Source: Draconibacterium orientale
Lineage (GTDB): Bacteria > Bacteroidota > Bacteroidia > Bacteroidales > UBA1556
DNA length: 12,404 bases
NCBI GenBank assembly: GCA_022736595.1
Contig: DZDC01000015.1
Location: 7,892-20,295 of the forward strand
Reading direction: 5' to 3'
Below the pieces are notes generated by a model, which did no database searches, had not been told where the DNA came from, and saw nothing but the letters and a program-made list of their open reading frames with translations. Both the position numbers and the translations under genes were made by a program. Shown here piece after piece: positions 1 to 5,924 of the stretch; within the stretch, counting starts at the first letter, position 1; the number at the start of each line of letters is the position of its first letter.

Positions 1-474
1 GAGCAAATTATTAGTATTGCTCGACCTTTCGACTTTATTGGGCTTTTATCTATATTTTCAAAAGATACTCACGAATACACCATTACGGCAATTACAGATT
101 GTGCCATTTGTAAAATCAACATCGATACCATACGCCGACTTGTTCAGAGCAATGGATTGTTTTCGATGGACATACTGAAGCACATTAGCCTTGTTTCGGA
201 TGAAATTATCCGCACCACTTATGCCATCAACAGTAAAAATTTAAGAGGCCGTATCGCCTTAATGTTACTTGACTTTTCAGAAAAGCACTTTCACTCTACC
301 TCTTTCGACTTACCTATTTCGCGTAAGGAAATGGCTGAAATGATTGACATGACCCCAGAAAATGTGATAAGAATTCTCTCTGAATTTAGAAGAGACAATT
401 TGGTGAATGTTAGAGGTAAACACATTGAAATCATGAACTTAAGTTTACTTACAAAAATTCGAGATTTGGGTTAG
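1..474 (+). CDS. Crp/Fnr-family transcriptional regulator, C-terminal part (5' truncated)
   Basis: The reading frame is open from base 1 to the TAG at 472-474, giving 157 visible residues. The true start lies upstream of the window. The TTG at 157 is only an internal codon, because the protein-like frame continues to its left. The first ~50 residues (ARPFDFIGLLSIF, then TITAITDCAICKI) look like the second half of the cyclic-nucleotide-binding-type beta-barrel. A dimerisation helix follows. The winged helix-turn-helix is at roughly visible residues 100-145, with ISRKEMAEMIDMTPENVIR as the HTH and a wing ending VRGKHIEIMN. Proteins of this family bind palindromic promoter sites and respond to redox, oxygen or small ligands. 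No cysteine cluster for an iron-sulfur centre is visible in the part shown, so the signal is unknown. The gene is convergent with the acyltransferase gene and ends just before a strong terminator. Confidence 0.9.
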   Translation, partial: EQIISIARPFDFIGLLSIFSKDTHEYTITAITDCAICKINIDTIRRLVQSNGLFSMDILKHISLVSDEIIRTTYAINSKNLRGRIALMLLDFSEKHFHSTSFDLPISRKEMAEMIDMTPENVIRILSEFRRDNLVNVRGKHIEIMNLSLLTKIRDLG

Positions 475-486
475 TAGTTAATACTT

Positions 487-530
487 AAAAAAAGAGGTGC
501 TTTGAATGATTCAAAACACCTCTTTTTTTT
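487..530. terminator. Bidirectional intrinsic terminator
   Basis: GAGGTG (494-499) pairs with CACCTC (517-522), and TTTGAA (501-506) pairs with TTCAAA (510-515), with one C/A mismatch between the two stem parts and a three-base loop. Seven A precede the stem and eight T follow it, so it can end transcription from both sides. It lies between the convergent regulator (+) and acyltransferase (-) genes, where a shared terminator is expected. Confidence 0.9.
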
Positions 531-550
531 GTACAAAAACAAACAAAACA

Positions 551-1447
551 TTATTCCATCGCAGCAGCAAGGGCAATACTCATCAGTTTGCTACGATCCG
601 TATCGCTTCTACTGGTCAATACTACTGGTACTTTAGCCCCCATAATAACAGCAGCCGAAGTTGCCCCACCCATAAAATTCAAGGATTTATAAAGGATATT
701 CCCACTATAAATATCAGGTGTTACCAGCAAGTCCACATCACCAGCCACAGGACTTTCTATGCCTTTATGGTGAGCTGCTTCAGCCGAAACTGCGTTATCC
801 AAGGCCAAAGGTCCATCCACAATACAACCTGCAATCTGATTGCGTTGGTTCATAAGCGTCAATAAAGCTGCATCGGTACTTGGTTTCATTTTAGGATTTA
901 CAGTTTCCACAGCACCAATCACAGCCACTTTTGGCAAACTCACACCAAGTTTACGAAAGGCTTCTACACCATTATTCAAAATAGCTACCTTCTCGTCAAA
1001 TTCGGGTTCCACGTTCATAGCAGCATCGGTAACGCCAATCAACTTATGGTAAAATGGGCTTTCAAAAAGCGCCAGATGCGAGAGTGTTCCACTTTTTCTT
1101 AGTCCATTTTCTTTGTCTAAAATAGCTTTCAGAAATGCTCCTGAGCTCACCAATCCTTTCATTAAAATATCAGCATTGCCCAAACGTATTTGCGCTACTG
1201 CTTTTACGGCAGCCATATTGGGGTTGGATTCTTCAATGATCTCAATTCCTGTTAAATCCAATCCAATCTTATGTGCTATCTTTTCGATTTCAACTTTGTT
1301 TCCAACCAAAATCGGCACAACAATTTTTTCGGCCATGGCATCTTTTAAAGCAAGCAAAACAGGCTCATCTGCGGCAGCAGCTACCGCTATTTTACGAGTT
1401 TTTTTGGTTTTAGCCAGATCTATGAGTTCAGTTAATTTGGTAAGCAT
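551..1447 (-). CDS. ptb: Phosphate butyryltransferase / phosphate acetyltransferase family protein
   Basis: This 298-residue cytoplasmic enzyme belongs to the PTA/PTB family, which transfers an acyl group between coenzyme A and phosphate (acyl-CoA + Pi <-> acyl-phosphate + CoA). Its length is normal for phosphate butyryltransferase. Visible family stretches include LMKGLVSSGAFLKAILD (around residues 95-112), TDAAMNVEP (~139-147), GAVETVNPKMKPSTDAALL (~178-196), VDGPLALDNAVS (~210-221) and the C-terminal TPDIYSGNILYKSLNFMGG, which is shared by both acetyl- and butyryl-specific members. It is single-domain, unlike long Pta proteins. Automated pipelines often label such proteins bifunctional enoyl-CoA hydratase/phosphate acetyltransferase, but no hydratase (MaoC) domain is present here. 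A butyrate kinase (buk) gene, the usual partner, is not next to it in the window. The acyl chain preferred cannot be told from sequence. Confidence 0.9.
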   Translation of the reverse strand: MLTKLTELIDLAKTKKTRKIAVAAAADEPVLLALKDAMAEKIVVPILVGNKVEIEKIAHKIGLDLTGIEIIEESNPNMAAVKAVAQIRLGNADILMKGLVSSGAFLKAILDKENGLRKSGTLSHLALFESPFYHKLIGVTDAAMNVEPEFDEKVAILNNGVEAFRKLGVSLPKVAVIGAVETVNPKMKPSTDAALLTLMNQRNQIAGCIVDGPLALDNAVSAEAAHHKGIESPVAGDVDLLVTPDIYSGNILYKSLNFMGGATSAAVIMGAKVPVVLTSRSDTDRSKLMSIALAAAME

Positions 1448-1528
1448 GAGTTTATTTTTAAAAATTAAACATATTCTTTACTATTCATTCAATCCAAATT
1501 ACGTAAAAGTGTAATTTGTCCTTCGGGT

Positions 1529-1636
1529 CGACGAAAACAATTCCAAAAGAATTGTTTTGTCGAGGTTAACCTTGACAAAAAAAATCAATTAAATTGATTT
1601 TTTTCATCAATAAGCATTGGCTTTTGGCTAATGCTT
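1529..1636. repeat. Cluster of four adjacent or overlapping inverted repeats
   Basis: Four palindromes follow one another in 108 bases. (1) CGAC + AAAACAATTC (1529-1543, with one bulged G) pairs with 1549-1562. (2) GTCGAGGTTAACCTTGAC (1559-1576) is an 18-base palindrome with one mismatched pair, and it shares its left edge with the right arm of the first. (3) AAAAAAATCAATT (1578-1590) pairs perfectly with 1592-1604, and TTGA/TCAA extends the stem outward. (4) AAGCATT (1612-1618) pairs with AATGCTT (1630-1636). Palindrome 3 has A and T tracts on both sides and could terminate the glycosyltransferase transcript on the minus strand. The crowding of four such structures is more than a terminator needs. 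Confidence 0.7.
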
Positions 1637-1647
1637 CGAGTTAAATA

Positions 1648-1767
1648 TCAACGATTTACATTAACTTCTTCCTTGGGTTTAATGAACTCTGCAAAGTTAA
1701 ATTTGACAGCAACATCACTCAAACCGGTCTTTACAATAAATGCAGATTGAGGGATGATAATTGGCAA
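1648..1767 (-). other. Possible small ORF or gene remnant directly after the glycosyltransferase
   Basis: On the minus strand, the frame of the glycosyltransferase stays open for 40 codons past its TAA stop and ends at TGA (1648-1650). The product has a convincing protein-like composition: LPIIIPQSAF, then VKTGLSDVAVKFNFAEF, then IKPKEEVNVNR. There is no ATG. A TTG at 1767-1765, one codon after the stop, is the only near start. I do not recognise a family. It could be a short translationally coupled ORF, the tail of a lost gene, or chance. Apart from this tract and the palindrome cluster, I see no other coding or RNA feature in the gap 1448-1770. Confidence 0.3.
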
Positions 1768-1770
1768 GGA

Positions 1771-2964
1771 TTAATAATTTTTTGAATTAATCATTTTCTT
1801 TAACCACTTTGTTAGCTGTAAATTAGCCGATTCCCAGGAATACTTTTCCTTTACAAATTTTCGTCCCTGCTCTGATAATTGACTTGCCAACTCTTTATCT
1901 GTTAGTAATTTAATAATATTTTCAGCATATTCATCTGCACTTTGAGAAATTAGAATCTCTTTATTTTCGTTGGCGCCCAAAGCTTCATTGACCAATACCG
2001 AACCTATACAAGGCAGCTCCGAAGACATGGCTTCCAAAAGCTTATTTTGCAAGCCGGTTCCCAACTGGAGTGGTGCCACAAAAACCTTAGAACTCTGATA
2101 GGCAAGCCTAATATCAGGCATCCATCCACTTACGGCAATTCTATTGTTTTCAAGTGATTTTACACTTGAATGTGGGTTTGCTCCTGCAATCAACAAAGTG
2201 CAATTGGGTAGGCGTTTCCAAACCTTGGGCATAACATCTTTAACTAAAAAGTGTACAGCGTCAATATTAGGAGGGTAACTCATATTGCCTGTGAACACTA
2301 AATCATTTTGTTTTTCTACCTTAATATTCGAAGTAAAATAGCTGGTATCCACACCATTAGGTAAAATATGAATAGGTTTGAAGTTTTGATTTTCAATCAG
2401 ATTCCGGTCTTTTTCGGTGATGATACAACATTGTGAAAACCGATTAACCACTTGCTGTTCGTACTTCTTCATCCGTAACGCTTCGATGCCCAAAAGCCAG
2501 TTCAGTGGAAATGTAGCCACCGCTTTCCGCCGTTCCAACCCAGCAGAAAGTGCATCTTGAAAATCGAGGATGGTAATGCTTTGATACCGATTCACATATT
2601 CTGCGGTACGTACCATTTGTGCAAAGATCACCTCAGGTTGATGCTTCAAAACCCATTCATCAAATTTCTTTTTTATGTTAGAATGAGTAAAATACCCCAC
2701 TTGAAATGGATGTCCTTTGAATAAAGATTGGGTCAAACCCCAAATTTTATCACCAAAACCAAATCGATGAAAGGAAACGGAGCTACAATACTTTAGCAAT
2801 TCGCTTTCAGCGTCAGAGCTAATTTGCTCGTCGTTTAAACTAAACAATTTGATATCAAAATACTCAGACAAACCCTTTATTTGATGGTAGATACGGAGCT
2901 TGTCCCCTTTGTCCAGAGGCCAAGGCACACGACTTGTAATTATCCCCAAAACAGGTTTGTTCAT
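1771..2964 (-). CDS. Glycosyltransferase family 4 (GT-B fold)
   Basis: This 397-residue cytoplasmic glycosyltransferase has no signal peptide. The N-terminal acceptor domain starts with the typical nucleotide-sugar GT opening, SRVPWPLDKGDKLRIYHQI (11-29). The C-terminal donor domain starts around LPNGVD (201-206) and VFTGNMSYPPNIDAV (223-237), and continues to GTGLQNKLLEAMSSELP (302-318), where Glu311 sits in the position of the family's nucleotide-sugar-binding glutamate. The layout resembles the TIGR03087-type sugar transferases of exopolysaccharide clusters. No other polysaccharide gene is nearby, so the sugar and acceptor are unknown; an envelope polysaccharide or glycolipid is likely. 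A -7-type promoter box lies about 45 bases upstream. Downstream lies the palindrome cluster. It appears to be a single-gene unit, separated from yajC by a terminator. Confidence 0.85.
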   Translation of the reverse strand: MNKPVLGIITSRVPWPLDKGDKLRIYHQIKGLSEYFDIKLFSLNDEQISSDAESELLKYCSSVSFHRFGFGDKIWGLTQSLFKGHPFQVGYFTHSNIKKKFDEWVLKHQPEVIFAQMVRTAEYVNRYQSITILDFQDALSAGLERRKAVATFPLNWLLGIEALRMKKYEQQVVNRFSQCCIITEKDRNLIENQNFKPIHILPNGVDTSYFTSNIKVEKQNDLVFTGNMSYPPNIDAVHFLVKDVMPKVWKRLPNCTLLIAGANPHSSVKSLENNRIAVSGWMPDIRLAYQSSKVFVAPLQLGTGLQNKLLEAMSSELPCIGSVLVNEALGANENKEILISQSADEYAENIIKLLTDKELASQLSEQGRKFVKEKYSWESANLQLTKWLKKMINSKNY

Positions 2965-3007
2965 ACTCAGTATTAATTCAGCATTTTAGATTGGTCTCCG
3001 AATTGGA

Positions 3008-3015
3008 CAAAGATA
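3008..3015 (-). promoter_or_regulatory. Bacteroidota -7 box upstream of the glycosyltransferase
   Basis: On the minus strand this reads TATCTTTG, a perfect match to the TAnnTTTG element of the Bacteroidota primary sigma factor. It lies 44 bases before the glycosyltransferase ATG, which would leave a leader of roughly 35-40 bases. No clear TTG -33 element is seen at the usual distance. Confidence 0.5.
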
Positions 3016-3050
3016 GAAAAAGCAAGTTATAACCGAAAAGTGAATGGACA

Positions 3051-3080
3051 AAAAAAAACCGCAAACAGATGCGGCTTTTT
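3051..3080 (-). terminator. Intrinsic terminator after yajC
   Basis: On the minus strand the stem CCGCA/TGCGG (+ strand 3059-3063 with 3070-3074), with a six-base loop, is followed by eight T (+ strand A, 3051-3058). Five A precede the stem. It begins 18 bases after the yajC stop and would separate the yajC unit from the glycosyltransferase promoter. Confidence 0.8.
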
Positions 3081-3098
3081 ATCAGAAGATTCAATTTC

Positions 3099-3434
3099 TT
3101 ATTTTTGCTGTGCCATTGCGGTTGGATCACCAGCTGAATTTACAGCGTCTTTATTCAACCTTAAACGACCTTGACCTTCGGTTTCAATCACAACAGTTGT
3201 TTCATCCATTTCGATCACTTTTCCATGGATACCACCAATAGTTACGATGCGGTCACCTTTAGCTAATGCTTCACGAAATTTTTTCACCTCTTTGGCTTTC
3301 TTTTGTTGAGGACGAATGAAGAAAAAATAGAAGACTGCAACAAGTAAAACCATCATAACAATACCTGAGTAAGGACTTCCTTGTTGTTGACCACCTGCGG
3401 GTTGAGCCATTAATAAAATGTTTAATAAGTTCAT
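3099..3434 (-). CDS. yajC: Preprotein translocase accessory subunit YajC
   Basis: This 111-residue inner-membrane protein associates with SecDF and the SecYEG translocon. A short N-terminal stretch rich in Gln and Gly is followed by one membrane helix at about residues 24-41 (YSGIVMMVLLVAVFYFFFI). Next come the family signature RPQQKKAKE (42-50) and a soluble domain with KGDRIVTIGGIHGKV (about 60-74). Length and motif order are typical of the family. The gene follows the DUF1573 lipoprotein gene on the same strand after a 37-base gap and has its own terminator downstream, so the two are probably one transcript. DUF1573-yajC is a pairing often seen in Bacteroidota; the usual flanking genes nusB and ybbR/coaE are absent here. 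Confidence 0.96.
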   Translation of the reverse strand: MNLLNILLMAQPAGGQQQGSPYSGIVMMVLLVAVFYFFFIRPQQKKAKEVKKFREALAKGDRIVTIGGIHGKVIEMDETTVVIETEGQGRLRLNKDAVNSAGDPTAMAQQK

Positions 3435-3471
3435 TTTGTAGTATTTATAAATTAATAATAAAGTTAATTGC

Positions 3472-3921
3472 TTATTTATCCACCACCAAAGCCGTCAATA
3501 AAAGCGCCACAACATTGGGTTGAGTATTGGCTAAAACAGTGGCCGTCTTTCTATTAAAACCAGGGCGATGGCTGCTATCAAAAGTAAGTTCAATATAATT
3601 CTCTTCACCTGGATTGATGGGAGTTTTAGGAAACTTAGAAGCTGTACAACCACAGGAAGTTTTTACCTGACTAATAATCAAAGGTGAGGTGCCTGTATTT
3701 TTAAACTTAAACTTAAAACTCACCCTTACCCCTTCGGTAATCTTACCAAAATCATGTTCGGTGGTTACAAATTCCATTTTTGGTAATCCATCAGTCTTCA
3801 CTCCAGCTTCGGCAGAGTTTGGATTGTTGACCAAATCGGGAGAAACACTTGATTCCTGACCTCCGCAGGAAACCAATAAAAACAATAAAGTTAAAAAACT
3901 TAATCCTCGATACCAGTTCAT
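3472..3921 (-). CDS. DUF1573 lipoprotein
   Basis: This 149-residue predicted lipoprotein has a positively charged start (MNWYRG), a hydrophobic stretch and the lipobox LVSC with Cys19 as the lipidated residue. A low-complexity linker runs to about residue 48. It is followed by a single immunoglobulin-like DUF1573 domain (about 50-147): EHDFGKITEG, then FKFKNTG, the hallmark SCGCT with Cys90 and Cys92, and PGEENYIELTFDSS. The domain has an HYDIN/ASPM-like beta-sandwich fold and its molecular job is unknown. It is probably attached to the periplasmic side of the inner or outer membrane. It sits directly upstream of yajC and is likely in the same operon. I see no good promoter box in front of it. 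Confidence 0.92.
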   Translation of the reverse strand: MNWYRGLSFLTLLFLLVSCGGQESSVSPDLVNNPNSAEAGVKTDGLPKMEFVTTEHDFGKITEGVRVSFKFKFKNTGTSPLIISQVKTSCGCTASKFPKTPINPGEENYIELTFDSSHRPGFNRKTATVLANTQPNVVALLLTALVVDK

Positions 3922-4059
3922 CTTGTATAAGAGTTTAAATACATATGATTCATTTAGTTTTTCGTTTCATTTTGACCCACAATTAAAACTGGTGAGTCTA
4001 AGTTACCGATTTGAATTTCATACCACCACCACTAAAACCCCGTGATACTATCTTTGCAA

Positions 4060-4225
4060 ATGGAGAAAAGATTTTACTTCAACTTTTGCTAGTCGGACTG
4101 GGTTTGTTTAAGGTAGCATTGGCGGCAAAAATAAATAAAAAAAAGACACTGTATCTACCCAATTCTTAAATGGTGCTAATGCTACTAATACGAATGCTGA
4201 ATGCTCAATTGCAATGCCTTGGTAA
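4060..4225 (+). pseudogene. Frameshifted gene for a small secreted peptide (candidate)
   Basis: The ATG at 4060 opens MEK, but the frame hits TAG after ten codons. Stepping back one base in the A run at 4066-4069 gives a classic signal peptide: KKILLQLLLVGLGLF, then KVALA as a signal-peptidase I site. This continues to KINKKK and would stop at 4167. A second one-base step back in the A8 run (4137-4144) leads to DTVSTQFLNGANATNTNAECSIAMPW in two pieces (DTVSTQFLNGAN; ATNTNAECSIAMPW) and the TAA at 4223-4225. The repaired product has 55 residues. Two single-base losses in A runs thus restore a sensible short secreted protein. It may be a decayed gene, a slippage-controlled gene or sequencing error. 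Otherwise the 307-base gap 3922-4228 holds nothing I can support. Confidence 0.4.
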
Positions 4226-4228
4226 TTT

Positions 4229-5569
4229 TTACTCCAAATAATTCACTATTTCACCCAATAATGTGGCAGCAGTGCAATGGGTACATTTTACTTGAACATA
4301 CTGACCCAAGCGAGCTTCTAAAGAATCAAAAACCATGACCTTATTTTGGTCGGTACGTCCCGACATTTGAGTTTTACTTCGTTTTGACACACTATCTACC
4401 AACACAGTAAAAGTTTTACCCACATCTTTTAGGTTGCTTTGATGCGAATTTTGTTGCTGAAGTTTAATAATTTCGTCCAATCGCTTTCCTTTTACTTCTT
4501 CCGGAACATCGTCAGCATATTTTTTCGCTGCCAAAGTATCCGGACGCTCAGAGTATTTAAACATAAAAGCGAAGTCGTAACCCACTTCTTGCATTAAAGA
4601 AACCGTTTCACCATGTTCCTCATCCGTTTCACCACAATATCCCACAATAATATCCGTAGAAAGTCCACAATCGGGTATTAAACTTTTTATTTTGGTAATC
4701 CTTTCTAAATACATTTCACGGGTATAGTTTCTCTTCATCCGTTTTAAAGTTGAAGAACTTCCCGATTGCACTGGCAAATGAAAACTATTGCAAATATTAG
4801 GAGTAACAGCAATCATTTCAATGAGCTCATCAGAAATATCCTTAGGATGCGAAGTTGAGAATCGCACTCGCAAAAGTGGGCTTAAATCAGCAACCATTTT
4901 CATCAACGAAGCAAAATTAACTTTCAAATCTCCCTCTTCCCAATGGTAACTATTCACATTTTGGCCCAGTAAAGTTACCTCGCGATAGCCTTTTGAAACC
5001 AAATCTTTAGCTTCGTTAAGGATCGAACGTGGATGACGGCTGCGCTCATGACCTCTTGTAAAAGGAACCACGCAATAGGCACAATAATTGTCGCATCCGC
5101 GCATGATGGAAATAAAGGCAGAAATTCCGTTACTATCTAACCGTACTGGAGCAATATCAGCATAGGTCTCTTCCTCCGACAAAATCGTATTGGCCATTTG
5201 CCTACTGCCCATACTTTCGTTGAGCATTCGTGGAATATCACGATAGGCATCGGGACCTACTACCAAATCCACAAATTTCTGATCCTGCAATAAGTTCTCT
5301 TTCAACCTTTCGGCCATGCAGCCCAAGATTCCTACTTGCAAACTAGGCTTTAATGATTTTAAATGCTTGAATTCTTGAATACGATTGATTACACGTTTTT
5401 CAGCATTGTCGCGAATGCTACAGGTATTTACAAAAATTAAATCTGCCGCTTTGATATCTTCAGTCAGCTGGTATCCCTCTTTGGTCAAAATAGAAGCCAC
5501 CACTTCACTATCCGAAAAATTCATTTGGCATCCGTAGGTTTCGATATACAGTTTTTTGGTTGAAGACAT
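4229..5569 (-). CDS. miaB: tRNA-2-methylthio-N6-dimethylallyladenosine synthase MiaB
   Basis: MiaB is a radical-SAM methylthiotransferase that adds a methylthio group to i6A at position 37 of tRNAs reading U-starting codons, stabilising codon-anticodon pairing. The 446-residue length is normal. The N-terminal methylthiotransferase domain carries the three ligands of the auxiliary [4Fe-4S] cluster: Cys14 (YGCQMNFSDSE), Cys50 (FVNTCSIRDNAEKR) and Cys84 (GILGCMAERL). The radical-SAM cluster is bound by Cys159, Cys163 and Cys166 in MRGCDNYCAYCVVPF. ERSRHP (175-180) is also typical. A TRAM RNA-binding domain covers about 384-446. No key residue is missing. It is transcribed divergently from topA and has a -7-type box close upstream. 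Confidence 0.97.
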   Translation of the reverse strand: MSSTKKLYIETYGCQMNFSDSEVVASILTKEGYQLTEDIKAADLIFVNTCSIRDNAEKRVINRIQEFKHLKSLKPSLQVGILGCMAERLKENLLQDQKFVDLVVGPDAYRDIPRMLNESMGSRQMANTILSEEETYADIAPVRLDSNGISAFISIMRGCDNYCAYCVVPFTRGHERSRHPRSILNEAKDLVSKGYREVTLLGQNVNSYHWEEGDLKVNFASLMKMVADLSPLLRVRFSTSHPKDISDELIEMIAVTPNICNSFHLPVQSGSSSTLKRMKRNYTREMYLERITKIKSLIPDCGLSTDIIVGYCGETDEEHGETVSLMQEVGYDFAFMFKYSERPDTLAAKKYADDVPEEVKGKRLDEIIKLQQQNSHQSNLKDVGKTFTVLVDSVSKRSKTQMSGRTDQNKVMVFDSLEARLGQYVQVKCTHCTAATLLGEIVNYLE

Positions 5570-5601
5570 ATAATAAGGTATAGGTTAAATAAAAGTGGCT
5601 G

Positions 5602-5609
5602 CAAAAGTA
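5602..5609 (-). promoter_or_regulatory. Bacteroidota -7 box upstream of miaB
   Basis: The minus strand reads TACTTTTG, a full match to TAnnTTTG, 33 bases before the miaB ATG. The predicted leader is about 25 bases. No convincing -33 TTG is seen at 19-21 bases upstream. Confidence 0.5.
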
Positions 5610-5735
5610 CGACAAAGCTTTAAAATAAAAAGAAAAGATGAATGATACATATTAATTCAACTGTAAGCTACCCAACTGAAAATAGGCATTTTGACATATA
5701 AAATTAATTTTATTAACCATAGCTAATAAATTATA

Positions 5736-5743
5736 TACCTTTG
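5736..5743 (+). promoter_or_regulatory. Bacteroidota -7 box upstream of topA
   Basis: TACCTTTG matches TAnnTTTG and is followed by GC-rich CCGCCGC, a sharp change from the AT-rich surroundings that often marks a transcription start in this phylum. It lies 181 bases before the topA ATG, giving a leader of about 175 bases that contains a perfect palindrome. No clear -33 element is present at the usual spacing. Confidence 0.5.
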
Positions 5744-5884
5744 CCGCCGCTTAGAAAATCGTTGATTTTATTTCATTTTGTTCATTTAAAAGTGCCAAAA
5801 AATAGTTTTTAAACTATCAAAATCTGAATTGAAAGCAGAAGGAATAAATCACCCAAATTTCGAGCAAAGGCATTTACTTAATTG

Positions 5885-5900
5885 TTAATGTGCACATTAA
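5885..5900. promoter_or_regulatory. Perfect 16-base palindrome in the topA leader
   Basis: TTAATGTGCACATTAA is fully self-complementary with no spacer and ends 24 bases before the topA start codon. Such symmetry suits a dimeric repressor site. As RNA it could also form a short hairpin near the ribosome-binding region. No matching regulator gene can be assigned from the window. Confidence 0.45.
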
Positions 5901-5924
5901 AAAAACCAATATAAACTCAATTTT

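Larger units (their letters stand above)
5570..5924. other. Divergent intergenic region between miaB and topA
   Basis: This 355-base AT-rich region separates the two divergent genes. It holds a -7 box for each side (5602-5609, minus; 5736-5743, plus), a small hairpin AAAATC/GATTTT (5755-5769), a tight ATAGTTT/AAACTAT hairpin (5802-5817) and a perfect 16-base palindrome just before topA. I see no coding frame of any merit and no tRNA. The topA leader would be about 175 bases long, long enough for regulation. Confidence 0.6.

Noticed and set aside
506..1514. Plus-strand open frames at 506-865, 840-1052 and 1113-1514
   Set aside because: They are antisense shadows of the ptb gene, with low-quality compositions and no family resemblance.
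1771..2964. Glycosyltransferase as part of an exosortase/PEP-CTERM polysaccharide cluster
   Set aside because: The sequence resembles that GT subfamily, but no exosortase, polymerase or export gene is in the window.
4049..4056. TATCTTTG on the + strand, a perfect -7 box in front of the broken small gene
   Set aside because: It ends only three bases before the ATG at 4060, so transcription would start at or after the start codon, and there is no -33 element. It may be chance or belong to the decayed arrangement, so it was not listed as a promoter.
5691..5696. TTGACA, the E. coli -35 consensus, upstream of topA
   Set aside because: It is about 39 bases from the -7 box, far outside usable spacing, and Bacteroidota promoters use a different -33/-7 pattern.
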